NCBI GenBank assembly: GCA_015039365.1
Contig: WION01000163.1
Location: 52,968-116,967, forward strand
Origin: Amanita rubescens
Taxonomy: Eukaryota > Basidiomycota > Agaricomycetes > Agaricales > Amanitaceae
DNA: 64,000 nt
Direction: 5' to 3'
The notes under the pieces are model-generated. The model made no database searches. It saw nothing but the letters and a program-made list of their open reading frames with translations, and was not told the DNA's origin. The stretch's first letter is position 1, and every line of letters begins with the position of its first letter. Both the position numbers and the translations under genes were made by a program. Shown here piece by piece: positions 12,033 through 23,973 of this stretch.

Positions 12033-12692
12033 CTTTGCTGTGGTGGTTGGAATTCGACTTTCCTCGGAGCCAGGGTCCCTACATTTTTAAGGGTCGGTCG
12101 ATGCCGAAATAGATCGTAGCCGTAGCAACTATAGCATAAGTACGTTATAAGCTGATAGTCGGAATCAGCGAAACGGCCATCTCGATGGGCGCTGACTCAT
12201 GTGACAATGCGTTGGGCGCCGGGAACGACGGAGAGAGGAACATGATCCCGGGTGCGAGAGGGATGAAATGATGCAACGAGGAAGAGGATGCTGGGCATAG
12301 GGCCGCCGGGCCAACTCCCGAGACTCGGGGCAGATGATGTTCAGAACTTCAGCTGAACAGTGTGAAATCCCGTGACGCTGCGTCACGCATACGACGTTCT
12401 GTTTAAAATTAGACACCGGCAGCTCCAGCTCGGTCTGATACAGAGCGTAGCGGGAACAAGACCAAAGATTGCGTCAACATTTTATCCAGACAAGCTCCGA
12501 TTGACTCGGAAGCATATTGAACGCGAAGTATCCCGCTGCAAAATGCTATAGTAACCGTAGCCGCTTCCGGATGATTGCTTGTCAAATCTGGCGCCCGAGC
12601 CTTGCATCTGCTATTCATTGCAATGAATACTAGCACAAGATTACTGGGGAAAACTCGAATAATTTCTTAATTTAGAACCGTGAATCTGCCAA
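12033..12692. other. Intergenic between OMT copies B and C
   Basis: This is the upstream region of copy B and the 3' flank of copy C. Minus-strand open frames of 75-83 codons occur, but they have no recognisable motif. No gene called. Confidence 0.4.
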
Positions 12693-14575
12693 TCAAATAG
12701 GAATAGCCACGATGGACGCGTTCAGCGTGACGTCGACACCAGGTTGCCGACACACGGTGGTGATCTTCCAGCCAGCACTTTCAAAGAGTTGGTCGAATTG
12801 TCGGATTGTCCGTTCTTGCGCATTGAAAAGAGTCATCATCTGTCACGATAATATCAACTATTTGAGAAGGATGTCAAGCCAAGAAAAACGTACAGCGATG
12901 TCAGCGAGGTAGAGCAAATCGTTCACAACGCCCCAATTGGCGAGGAGGGGGTTGGGCGCTTTTAAATGCACCGCACCGCTGATACCGTCAGCACTATCTT
13001 CGTCCGTTTCACTTTCATGACACGCGTAGGGCACCATCATCTCCATGCAGATAAGTTTCGTGTTTGGGGTGGCCGCGTCCCTCAGTTGCTTCAAAATCTT
13101 CAAACTATATTCGTCCGACCAGTCGTGCAATACATTCTTGATGAAAAATACAGAGGCGTTCGTCTGCGGCTGGACAGTGAGGAAATCATGAGCTGCGTGG
13201 TCGTGTTAGATCATGGTCACCAAAGTTATGTTGGGTATTTACCTTGGAACTGGACTCGACTAGACGTCAGCGCCTCGGGCAGCTCTTTCTTCCAAATCTA
13301 CAACACGGCGGTGAGTAACTGTTCGCCCATACCGATAAATGCGTACATCAACCCCATTCTCAATCGCAGGTTGACGATCCTGAACCACGATTTTCAAGTC
13401 GGGAAATTCTCTCGCGAGAACTAGCGAAGCTGTTCCAACACCACCACCCACATCGACTACCAACGCGTTAGGGGGAAGTGACTTCCAGTTGTAAGCTATT
13501 TTCCACTGAGTTTTCGTACGCATAAAATTGTTGCTAGCTTTGTTTACCTGATAAAATGGGCGCGGTGGTAGCGAGAGCCTGCACGCCGCGCATGCTCGTG
13601 TCGAACCTGCGCTGATAAAAAGCATTCTCAGGTTGTTCGAGCCACTCCCAATAAGTCTTTCCATCGCCGATCACCCTTGAGAATGAAGCATCAGCTGGTT
13701 CACCGGATTTGTCGGTCTTCGAATCGTTAACGGTCTCCCAGAAATATGTAGAAGATTTAAAGTGTTCATTAAGCCTTGCACCGGGCAGTAAGTTACCTAA
13801 TGTTGACTTCAAAGGTTGTGTTAACTAACATAACTCCCATAATGGCTGCGATTCCATTTGTATCATCATGTTTACGAGTTGAGCTTTACAAGTGTCAATC
13901 AGACCTTTTTAGAGTGCGCGATGTGGTGTCACGTACTCTGCGATGATGGTTTTGAGGTATCAAGCAAGCTTGAAATTCGGTTATTTGCGAAGATGTTCGG
14001 CTTCACCTCACGGTAGATATGGTGCGTGGCCAACATCCTCAGGCACGAAGCTGTGAAACGCAAGTTCCTAGTAAAAGTATCTCCTGCCGCGGCATTATCC
14101 CCTACCAAGCTTTTGCGCATCTAAATCGTTCTTGGTAGCGATTTCGTTGATGTGTAATCCCTACCCAAATGGTTGAGAGATCTAATGAAAATGCCATTGA
14201 ACTAACATCTGGTCCCGCTTCACGGAGAATCTCTGTTACGCTGCCTTCTAAGCATGTGCGGATGGCAGCTGATTTGACATGCTAGGGGGGCTTCAGTGAT
14301 TTGAATAGCAGGACGAGACCGTTGGGACTTACTCCGCCCACGGCGTAGTACAGGACATTTCGGGGTGGCGATACGATAGCATTCAGTTGCACAGTAGCGG
14401 CACTGATGACACTGATGGCCTCTGCGGCAGCTGGATTGTCCCTGAATGCTTCAGAAGCCGGATGGAAGGGCTCATCAAGGCTGGGAAGTTGAGTATTGCT
14501 TTTGATACATGCTTGCTCCAGATCGTCGACGGATTTGGTGATGAAATTGAGTAGCTGGCGGACCTGCTCAAACAT
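12693..14575 (-). pseudogene. O-methyltransferase copy C, frameshifted
   Basis: It is recognisable from MFEQVRQLLNFITKSV at 14575 to the AVPI-like end at 12693, with the SAM motif VVDVGGGVGTAS and catalytic block MHDWSDEYSLKIL. In exon 4 the sequence coding KPSAEIIA has lost 10 bp (near 13949) compared with copy A, so the frame runs into a stop (KPSSQST) unless splicing compensates. The exon 6/7 junction also does not join in frame with the expected splice sites (acceptor CTCAG at about 13510). The remaining exons are undamaged, so inactivation looks recent. Confidence 0.75.
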
Positions 14576-14924
14576 TTTATCAGTGTTGTGTAACTTACGA
14601 GTGGCAAGAAAGTGGTCATTTATATTCAAATGCAAATGACGTGAAACCTTGGGACGTCGTCATCTCCAATTTATCATGGGTGGGTACCGTTGACGTTGAC
14701 GTTGACCATGAAAAGAGTCCGACAAGTTGAACAACCGTCTTGTGCTATTAGTATTAATAATTAATTTGAATACATGGGAGAAAATGGTGATAAAAAGTCC
14801 CAGGTTCGCGCGTCCTTCGCTATGTGGGCACCTTAAAGTAAGAATGTATGCTACATGATATGTACTTCAATAATAAAAAATGCCCGTCCATCCTTCATTA
14901 CAGTAATGTAATGCTCCGATCAAA
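14576..14924. other. Intergenic upstream of OMT copy C
   Basis: AT-rich spacer containing short repeats of gttgac around 14690. Nothing else recognised; it probably holds the promoter of copy C. Confidence 0.4.
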
Positions 14925-15510
14925 TTGGCGCAGCGTATGACGGAAGGGCATTGGGCAACGTTAACGCCGCGTTGCCAACGCAATGCCGTGATCTTCCGAT
15001 CAGCATTGTTGAGAAACAGTGATCAAATCGCCGAGTCGTCCGTTTTTGTCCGTTCAAAAGAGTCAGCACCTCGTAGTAGCACTAATGATTCCCTCAGAGG
15101 GACAGAAGGATAAACGCACGAACATGTCGACGGTATAAGTGACATTGCTCGCAGCGCTAGTTGATAGGCACCGCCGCGTCGGTCACTGTGCCATCAACAA
15201 CTAAGTTATGCTCCGCTTGATGGCATGTATGTATGCAGATGTATGCCTCGACAACCACATGTTGTTTCGGGATCTTTGAGGTATATTTGTCCGACCAATC
15301 ATGCCGCACCCAGGAAAAAAATAGAAGCACCCGCCTGTGGTTGAGCAGCAAAGAAATTGTGCACTATGCGTTCTCGTTAATAGATTATAATCAACATAAT
15401 TTTGCACGCAAGATATTTACCTTGGAACTGAACGCGACCGGACGAATTTCTCGGGCTGTTCAACAAAAAATCCCAGAACCCCTTCCATTGCCGACTGCCC
15501 TAGTGTACTC
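14925..15510 (-). pseudogene. O-methyltransferase relic D
   Basis: Scattered OMT pieces lie in the right order on the minus strand. A scrap of exon 6 coding AVGNG is near 15480-15510, and part of exon 8 is near 15420-15470. A decayed exon 9 with HDWSDKYTSKI and HTCHQAE is at about 15180-15355, and a damaged last exon is at 14930-15075. Exon 7, which carries the SAM-binding GGG motif, and all 5' exons are missing. It is the remnant of an extra tandem copy between C and E. Confidence 0.75.
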
Positions 15511-15524
15511 GTCACCAAGTCATC

Positions 15525-15619
15525 CAACTGACCTTGTCATTGCGTTCACGGTAAATACACATTATTGGTATGGCAGGAAGTTAAGAAAATGGCCATTCAT
15601 TCTTCGCTAACGCTCGTAA
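15525..15619. repeat. Shared OMT 3' flank (copy E side)
   Basis: This segment, containing 'ggtaaatacacattattggt' and 'gttaagaaaatggcc' next to the stop codon of copy E, recurs almost unchanged beside copy F (19885-19980) and in diverged form beside copy G. It shows that the duplicated unit includes 3' untranslated sequence. Confidence 0.7.
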
Positions 15620-17514
15620 TCAAATAGGAACGGCTTCGATGGCAGAGTGAAGAACGACGGCGCCATGTTGCCGACGCACTGCCGTAATCTTCCATCCGGC
15701 ACTCTTGCAAAGCTGATCGATTTGTTTGATCGTCCGTTCTTGTCCGTTTAACAGAGTCAGCATCTGTGATGTTGATATCCTGATTAGCCCGCTCAGACGC
15801 TGGGATTCGGAAAAGACATACACATAAGTCAATACAATAGGTAAAATCGTTCACGGTGCCCCAATTGGCAAGTAGAGGGTTTGGTGCTTTGACAGACACA
15901 GCGCCGGCAATGCCATCGGCATTTTCTTCCGTTTCGTGGCATGCATAGGGCAAGATAACGTCGATAATGATGAGTTTCGTACTGGGAGTGGCCGCGTCCC
16001 TCAGATGTTTCAGAATCTTCAAGCAATATTCATCCGACCAGTCGTGCATCACGCTCTTCACGAAAAATATAGAAGCATCGTTCTGAGGTTGGGGAGCAAA
16101 GAAATCGTGCACTATGCCTCGCATTAGATGATAATAAACATGATTACCACACGATATTTACCTTGGAGCTGGACTCGACCAGACGACAGTGCATCAGGCA
16201 ATTCTTTTTTCCAAAACTATAAGAGGTGAGTCACCGGTGACCCATTTGAGATCGTAAATAAACAACACACCCCAACACCAGCATCGACAACAGGCTGGCG
16301 ATCTTGAATGACAAACTTCAGATGAGGGAACTCCTTAGCGAGGGATAGAGATGCGGCTCCGACGCCACCACCGACATCGACTACCACGGCATTGGCAGGA
16401 AGCGATTTCCAGTCGTACCCTATTTTGCTGTAAGCCCTTGCAGGTACAAACCCATTACGAAGAAAAGTCACCGGCTATGAACGACGTGGGGCTTCTGAAT
16501 ATTTGAGAGCCCCGCATACCAATGTCGAATCTGCGCTGGTTATAAGTATTCTCAGGTTGTCCAATATAATCCCAATATGTCCCTCCATTGCCGACTGCCA
16601 TAGAGAATGCAGTTTCTGTAGCTTCACCAGATTTGGCGGTCTTTGGGTTGCTAGTGATCTCCCAGAGATATGCAGAAGCTTTAAAGGCCTCGTCGAGCCT
16701 TAAGTTAAACGATAAGCTGTTCACGTCAACTTCCGAAAGCATCAACCTACCAATGACCTAGCATGGCAGGGAGTCCAAATGTACCGTCATATTTGTGATA
16801 TGGGCTTTAGGCGGTATCAGAAAAACCTGTTCGCATTGACCAATGACCACGATACATACTCTGCAATAATTTCGGCGCTCGGCTTCAGAGTATCGAGCAA
16901 GCTGGAAACTCGATTGTTCGTGAAGAAGTCTGGTTTCACCTCGCGATAAATATGCTGTGTGGCCATTATTCTCAGGCACCGTGCTGACGGAGATATCCTG
17001 CTTAGAAAACAACTGCGTACAGGGATAACTATCGCCTACCAAGCTTCTGTGAATCCAATCCATTCTTGGCAGCGATATCGTCGACGTGCAATCCCTGTAT
17101 GACAGGTAAAGCAAGGGATGCAATGATAGCATCGTCGAATACCAACTTCCGGACCTGCCTCACGCAGGATCTCTGTCACGCTCCCCTCCAGGCACATGCG
17201 GATGGCAGCTGATCTCCAATGCTTGACTACTGGTCAGTATTTTCAACGATGCGTAAGCCAATGGGACTTACTCCACCAACGGCGTGGTTAAGAACGACAT
17301 GGGGTGGTGATAGGACAGTTCCTAGATGTGATGCAGCGGCGGTGGCGACAGCCGCGGCCTCTGCTGTGACTGGATTAACCCAGAACGCTCTGTGAGCGGG
17401 GTCAAAGGGTTCATTGAGGCTTGGAACCTCCATCTTGGTTTCGATGCATGCTTGCTCGAGGGTATCCACAGATTTTGTGATGAGATCGAGTAACTGGCGT
17501 ATCTCCTGGAACAT
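15620..17514 (-). CDS. O-methyltransferase copy E
   Basis: Starts MFQEIRQLLDLITKSV (ATG at 17514) and stops at 15620. Landmarks are ATQHIYREVKPDFFTNNRVSS, the SAM motif VVVDVGGGVGAAS, and the catalytic block VMHDWSDEYCLKIL. The linker VPSLNEPFDPAHRAFW marks the E/F/G/H subgroup. Nine of ten exon junctions agree with copy A. Between exons 6 and 7 the usual donor (GTGACT) cannot be joined in frame. A donor 9 bases further upstream (GTTCAT, after CCCACGTC) gives a 55-nt intron and an intact frame, so a shifted splice site is the simplest model. Copy F shares this state. Confidence 0.8.
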
Positions 17515-17618
17515 GTTGGTCAATGGCACAAATCCTGGGTATCGAGGTCGAGCGCTGGACCTTTGATAAGCGGTAATCTACTCTTGCCCCAAGGAGTTGT
17601 ACCGAATGTCGACTTACT

Positions 17619-17636
17619 TAGTAATTGCTGGAACAT
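17619..17636 (-). pseudogene. Orphan OMT 5' start upstream of copy E
   Basis: On the minus strand these bases read ATG then FQQLL, copying the OMT N-terminus about 120 bp upstream of the true start of copy E. Similarity then stops. It resembles the orphan start near 4.9 kb. Confidence 0.45.
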
Positions 17637-18119
17637 GTGCCAGTTTCGAGCGCGCTGCTTTCCCATATTAGGGCACCCAATCGTCTCGCCCCTACCAGGG
17701 ATAGTCGTTATTATATAATGGAGATTGTTGAGGTATGGAGTTATCAAGGACGGAGGATAACCCCGCCAATGCCGTTGATGCGCCAAGCGTGTGGCACACA
17801 ACAAAGATCATAGTGACAAACCTCCGGTTTGGACCTATTCCTTACTTCTTTTTATTACCTTGTTGTTCGTGTTGGTCGTTTTGTGCGTCATACGCGATCC
17901 GAAAGAGGGGGGGGGGACAGATTGTCCAATCCCGACGCTACCACTGACAAGCTCGTTCTTTTGTCTCCTACTCTTCTCCCCACACCCATGTCCTTTCGAC
18001 CAACTTTTCATCCACTATTAGCTCCTCATAGGTGGCTTCACGTACCATTTCTTCGGTCCTCTCCAAAACCAACATTGAAAAACTTCTCATTATGCGCGTG
18101 CTAGCTATGAGAGGGGACG
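17637..18119. other. Intergenic, with a run of ten G
   Basis: This is the upstream region of copy E and of the CSN3 relic on the other strand. It contains a homopolymer of ten G near 17907-17916. No gene recognised. Confidence 0.4.
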
Positions 18120-19060
18120 ATGGCGTCCGCCGTTCCACTGACTCCAACACCCAGCAGCAGCATGATCTACGCCACTTCCAGGACCTTCCGCCTCAGAAAC
18201 CCTTGCTCCCTTCCCCAAATCTACCTCAACCGTCGCCTCATCTACGATAACACTATCCACCCTCGCCTCTATCCCAACTTGGTCGGGGAACTACCCTCCC
18301 ACATTGGATGCGATTCTGTCCCCTAACGCAAACGCCATCCATGCGAGACAGAGCATCCAACCTTTGTCTCACACTTTGAGAAACGGGTTGCCGAAAGAGA
18401 GCAGGGACGCGATTGTGGCGGGGATTTTACCCGGGTAGACCTCTTGGGGCGTTGGTTGGGCGTGTTGTGGATTTTGTGGGTGGCCGGGTTCCTATGTTTT
18501 TTTTGTAGCGCTGACGAGTTTGACAGATCGGCGAGATTGGCAATAAACGATGCGACTCCTCCACGTCCCGCATACATCTTGGATTTTTGTCGGTATTTTA
18601 ATCCGGAACAGGTGAAGATGGCCCCTAATCGAGGTGAGCGGTTCCCGTTCTTTCTCCTCCCTCCTCCAACTATCCAATCTAATCCGCGTTCTTTGAATAG
18701 TGACGTTATTGGCAAAAGGAATTGTGCGGTACGCTTCAAAGGGGAATAACGTTAGTGTCTCTTTCAAAGTTTTCAAAAGTTTCAAGTCGGCTTATCCATC
18801 TTACGCATATATATAGGACGCGTGGGCCATCGAGCCTTTGTACCACCTAGTAACGAGGTAACGTACCTAACCACTTTGCACCCTCTATTCGTACTCGTAA
18901 GCTCTTCTTGGCCTTTCTTCTCCTCATTGTCCTCACGCATCCAGTCTTGCGTCGCAACGCGCCACTTCACCGTCGCCCTCCCCGTTCTCCAAGTCCCCAT
19001 CATCAACCTCGTTCCATTGGTTGATATTGATAGTTTGCGCTCGAATGTCGACGTTCAGGT
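18120..19060 (+). pseudogene. COP9 signalosome subunit 3 (CSN3) relic
   Basis: Blocks resembling CSN3 follow one another in changing frames. They are a start MASAVPLTPTP, LRNGLPKESRDAIVAGIL (about 18375-18430), a LGVLWIL block (18450-18480), FCRYFNPEQVKMAPNR, a GT-AG intron (about 18633-18702), and VTLLAKGIVRYASKGNN. A further intron is followed by DAWAIEPLYHLVT, then VTYLTTLHPLFVL in another frame, then SCVATRHFTVALPVLQVPI. At least three frame breaks are needed, and the sequence ends well before the PCI domain expected at the C-terminus. It is therefore most likely a truncated, decayed copy of the gene for the CSN subunit that assembles beside CSN1, which is intact at 28.4 kb. The identification rests on motif recall and should be tested by alignment. 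Confidence 0.6.
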
Positions 19061-19884
19061 GACGTTATTCAAGTCTTCTGCTACGCTCTGAGCTTGGCAA
19101 AATAATAAATGACTTGATGCTAACCGAAACTTATACTGTACAATTGTGCTGATGTTGTAAATTAATTTTTGTAGAATCAAGCCATGTTCGAACTTTCTCC
19201 CGGGTCTTTTCTGCCTTCATTGCACGTGCTTGACGCTGACCCTTCCTCGCATTGTGCCTCCATAACGCCAAGATCATGTCAGCCAAGTCAGGCGTCTGAG
19301 AGTCCGCAGCCTGCGCTTCCCGCTGTTTCTTCACTCGCCCCGGCGTGCGCCATCCATCTCACGTGCTTCTCCGATACTGAGGCTCTTTTCGTTCTTGTCC
19401 ATTCCTGGGCTTGGGACACCATATGGCACGATTGGCACCAGGCGTAAGGGGAGAAACACGAAATGCGAATGCGCTCATCAATCAAGTCACAAGTACTTGA
19501 CAGGTCAAAACGCCTCCTATACGGCGTATTTTTCCACGCTTCCGACACGCTACTTTCTTATGCTAATCTAACTGTTAACCCATCCTACGAACGCTCTGAC
19601 ATTTGCGCCGTGTCTGATCGTGACTCATCCATCTGTCTAAGCTAATCATATTGTGACGGTCGCGTCACGCTTGGCGGAACCTCTCCCACCTTCTGCAAAA
19701 TAAAGATTACCACCGAACTCAATGACGCTGTTATGGCCGGAGCTTTTCACGGATTTCTTATACTCACCATGTTGCCTGTGTTGATCGGTCGCGGTGAATA
19801 GCGCCTGTTCTGCTTTGGTCTGGGCAAAGTTAAGTTTAAAGCCTATTGCTCGTCAGACCCATTTTTGTCAAGTCATTCAACCTG
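19061..19884. other. Intergenic between CSN3 relic and OMT copy F
   Basis: A minus-strand open frame at 19131-19334 codes a charged, Lys/Arg/Gln-rich peptide with no known motif. Nothing else is recognised. Confidence 0.35.
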
Positions 19885-19980
19885 ACCTTGTCATTGCGCT
19901 CATGGTAAATACACATTATTGGTACAGAAGGTTAAGAAAATGGCCTTTCATTCGATTTCATCCTTCGCTAATGCTCGTAA
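19885..19980. repeat. Shared OMT 3' flank (copy F side)
   Basis: Near-identical to the flank of copy E at 15525-15619, including 'ggtaaatacacattattggt' and the stretch running into the stop codon. A weaker match lies beside copy G at about 23880-23973. Confidence 0.7.
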
Positions 19981-21872
19981 TCAAATAGGAACGGCTTCGA
20001 TGGCAGAGTGAAGAGCGACGACGCCACGTTGCCGACGCACTGCCGTGATTTTCCATCCAGCACTCCCGCAAAGCTGACCGAATTGTTTGATCGTCCGTTC
20101 TTGTCCGTTTACCATAGTCAGCATCTATGGTGTTGATATCCTGATTAGCCCGCTCAGGGGGACGGCGGGGAAAGACGTACGCAGATGTCAAGAGTATAGG
20201 CAAAATCGTTCACGGTGCCCCAATTGGCAAGTAGAGGGTTTGGTGCTTTAACAGACACAGCGCCGGTAACGCCACCAGTGTCTTCTTCCGTTTCATGGCA
20301 TGCATAGGGCAAGATAATATCAACGACCAAAAGTTTTGTACTGGGAGTGGCTGCGTCTCTCAGGTGTTTCAGAATCTTCAAGGCATATTTATCCGACCAG
20401 TCATGCATTACACTCTTTACGAAAAATATAGAAGCGCAGTTCTGAGGCTGAGGAGTAAAGAAATCGTGCACTATGCCTCGCATTAGATGATAATAAACAT
20501 GATTACCACACGATATTTACCTTGGAGCTGGACTCGACCAGACGACAGTGCATCAGGCAATTCTTTTTTCCAAAACTATAAGAGGTGAGTCACCGATGGC
20601 CCATTTGAGATCGTAAATGGACAACACACCTCAACACCAGCATCGACAACAGGCTGGCGATCTTGAATGACAAACTTCAGATGAGGGAACTCCTTGGCGA
20701 GGGACAGAGATGCGGCTCCAACGCCACCACCGACATCGACTACCAGCGCATGGGCGGGGAGCGATTTCCAGTCGTACCCTATTTTGCTGTAAGCCCTTGC
20801 ATGTACAAACCCATTACGAAGAAAAGTCACCGGCTATGAACGACAAGGGGCTAGCGAACATTTGAGTGCCCCGCATACCAATGTCGAACCTGCGCTGTTT
20901 GTAAGCATTCTCAGGTTGTCCAATATAATCCCAATATGTCCTCCCATTGCCGACTGCAGTAGAGAATCCACATTCTGTAGCTTCACCAGATTTGGCGGTC
21001 TTTGGGTCTCCAGCTGTCTCCCAGAGATATGCAGAAGCTTTAAAGGCATCGTCGAGTCTTAGGTTAGACAATAAGCTATTTAAGTCAACTTCCGAAAACG
21101 TGAACCTACCGATGGCCTGTCAAGGCAGGGAGTCCAAGTGTATTGTCGTGTTTGTGATATGGACTTTATTTAAGCGGTATCAGAACAACTTGTTCGAATT
21201 GACCATGGTACATACTCTGCAATAATTTCGGCGCTCGGTTTCAGAGTGTCGAGGAGGCTGGAAACTCGGTTGTTCGTGAAGACGTCTGGCTTCACTTCGC
21301 GATAAATATGGTGTGTAGCCATCATTCTCAGGCACCGTGCTGACGGAGATATCCTACTTAGACAGTTGCGTACTGGCAGAGAACGATCACCTACCAAGCT
21401 TCTGTGCATCCAATCCATTCTTAGCGGCGATATCGTCGACGTGCAATCCCTATATGACAGGTAAAGCGAGTGATATAATGACAGTATCGTCGAATACCAA
21501 CTTCCGGACCTGCCTCGCGCAGGATCTCTGTTACGCTCCCCTCTAGGCACATGCGGATGGCAGCTGATCTCCAATGCTTAATTACTCTTCAGTAATTTCA
21601 ACGATGCATACTAGGCCAATGGGACTTACTCCACCAACTGCGTGGTTAAGAATAGCATGGGGTGGCGATAGGACAGCTCCTAGATGTGATGCAGCGGCGA
21701 TGGCGACAGCTGTGGCCTCTGCTGTGACTGGATTAACCCAGAACGCTCTGTGAGCGGGGTTAAAGGGATCATCGAGGCTTGGAATCTCCATCTTAGTCTC
21801 GATGCATGCTTGCTCGAGGGTATCGACGGACGTTGTGATGAGATCAAGTAACTGGCGTATCTGCTGGAACAT
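19981..21872 (-). CDS. O-methyltransferase copy F
   Basis: Very close to copy E in exons and introns; for example the blocks at 16140-16230 and 20505-20590 are almost identical. Start MFQQIRQLLDLITTSV at 21872, stop at 19981. Landmarks are ATHHIYREVKPDVFTNNRVSS, the SAM motif VVDVGGGVGAAS, and the catalytic block VMHDWSDKYALKIL. Splicing of exons 6 and 7 needs the same upstream GTTCAT-type donor as copy E. Copies E and F are the products of the most recent duplication in the array; their stop codons are 4361 bp apart. Confidence 0.8.
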
Positions 21873-22327
21873 GTTCGTCAATGGCACAAATCTTGGACAT
21901 CGAAGGCGAGCGCTGGACCTTTAATAAGTGATCTACTTTAGCCCCAAGGAGTTGTGGGATTGTGACAATCCCGATGTCGCCAAGGATTTCGTGCTGATAT
22001 TAAGTCGATTCTTGTGAGAAAACAATGCCCTAGATTGAGATACATCATTTGCGTCCGGTCTTCTAATCGATGTATGTGGCTTACTTAGTTCACATGCGGG
22101 GCCTGGGCAGTCGCATCTTGTAGTAGAAATGTATTCTCTGATATCTCCAAGTATATCCCCTGCGGTATTCACACTCGGGAAGCGCCGCCTGCGTCGGCAC
22201 CAACCTTGCTTCAGATCCGTGCATAGTCCAACAGCAAACCAAAACATTGCACATCTTATAAAAAACTGTGATTCTTATTTACTCATGCCATATTTACAGC
22301 TCCTTCCCACTTTCTACCTAGGTCCTA
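21873..22327. other. Intergenic upstream of OMT copy F
   Basis: Probably the promoter of copy F and the 3' flank of the next minus-strand gene. Nothing recognised. Confidence 0.4.
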
Positions 22328-23412
22328 TTAAATGAAATGCGGTGTCAACTTGCACTGGGCGTTCAGGTATTTCGCCTTCGGGAGGGTTACGCGTAGGGAC
22401 GACCCCAGAGTCTGAACTAAAGAAAAAATTTGTAAGGGATTTTGTCCGGAAAGAGAATACACGTACTTCTTCGTGGTCTTTCTACGAGTGGTCGGCTTTG
22501 CTCCTTTCGTCTTCGTCCTCGACATCCGGGTGGCCTTGGAACGAGGCTTGACGGCAGGACTCGCAACCACGTTCGAGTCCTTCATTCCACGCAACTGAGG
22601 TGAGCTGGATGGGACATCTGACAAATTACCACTAAACGGACGAAGGCGACCAGAAACAATGGTGACAGCTTGAACCGAATTGATCGAATCTTCATCAGAT
22701 GGAGGGGTGAAGGTGGGTTGAGATTCTGGGTATGAACGCAGATGCTCTTCAAGAGGGCGTCCGGTGAACGGGTGGAGGCGGCCGGAGATAGGAGACGCAG
22801 GGTGTACAAGAGCACTTCCTGTTGCAACCGATGCCACACTGGGCTGTTCAGCAGACGGCGATGGTACTAACGGCTGAGATGACATCGACAATCCACTCGG
22901 GATTAAATGAGGCATCTTTAGAAAGTTGTTGGCAGCATTCCTTTGTTCGGACTGAGACGGAACGAAAGGCCCTAAACAGTTTTCAAGGCTCAGTCCAATA
23001 GCAGTATAGAAGCTTGTCGACGGCGATGGAGAAGTCATGCGAGATCTGCATCGGCAGGAGAGCCCAGCAACAGCTGGAATTTGGACGCCGTAACGTCGGT
23101 GGTATACTGAGGGTTAAAGTTGCCACGGGGTGAAATGTTGAGACGGTTGGGGAGGGCCTCTCCCACGACAACCATTACGGCGTCCTCACGTACGTCGTTG
23201 GGCGTGGATATCGCTGCTGAGACCTGTTGAACACTGACAAGGACGTGAGATGAACCGTTGGACTTCCACGCCACAGTTGAATCGAATTCGGGACAGGCCA
23301 AATAATTTGGCTGAGAAAAGAGACGAGTGCGTTCCCAGACAGCGCTAAACTGCAGTAAACGTCAGGTGGGCCATGACAGGAAAGAGAAGTAAGAGGCGCA
23401 CGGCCGACATTG
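22328..23412 (-). CDS. Hypothetical Ser/Pro-rich protein
   Basis: Two minus-strand coding-like stretches are seen. About 23035-23290 codes a globular-looking segment (NYLACPEFDSTVAW, VVVGEALPNRLN). The stretch 22328-23038 codes a low-complexity Ser/Pro/Lys/Arg-rich segment containing a twice-occurring SGRLHPFTGRP / SGRLRPFSGN motif and a basic cluster (KPTTRRKTTKKY) that could be a nuclear localisation signal. A possible start is ATG at 23412 (MSAVRLLLLF). The two stretches are in different frames near 23040, so an intron, a frameshift or two separate genes are all possible. No known family recognised. Confidence 0.4.
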
Positions 23413-23879
23413 AGACAAGCAGGGAAGATCGCCAAAAATGGCGGTCTGGAGGCTTTATAACAGGGAAGCGACGAGGAATATAATTGCGGAAGGATCGACA
23501 CTTTGAATAGAGCCTATTTTTTTCATTATAAAGATCAGAAAGCAACGGTCGTGCGTCTGCTGCTTTGATGGGCCTGGCTGATTGGTGGTTGGGAGGCCAT
23601 AACAAAAAGACAAAAAACATGGAATCTCAGAGGGTACAGGGAGAGACGTGGAGGGCCACAGGAGGTCAATGTCGGGCGGCGCGCTGGCTGGAATAGGAAA
23701 AATTTTCTGCATGATGTCATTGTTTACAGGTATGTACTGTTGGACACCGATCTGGCTACGGAATACGTACCCACTAAACCTTGCTTCAGCAAGGTAACTT
23801 CTGACCGCCAGTCCGAAAAAAATATAAGGTTTGAGCGCGTCACTTACCAAGAACTATTTGCTGCCAAATCTTCATTCCG
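23413..23879. other. Intergenic between hypothetical gene and OMT copy G
   Basis: A minus-strand open frame spans much of this interval, but it has no known motif and lies where the promoter of the hypothetical gene is expected. No call. Confidence 0.35.
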
Positions 23880-23973
23880 AGCTCGTCATTGCCTTCACGG
23901 TAAATGAATAGTATTGGTACAGAATAATAAGAACATCGCATTCATTTGATTTCATCTTTTGCTAACGCTCCAA

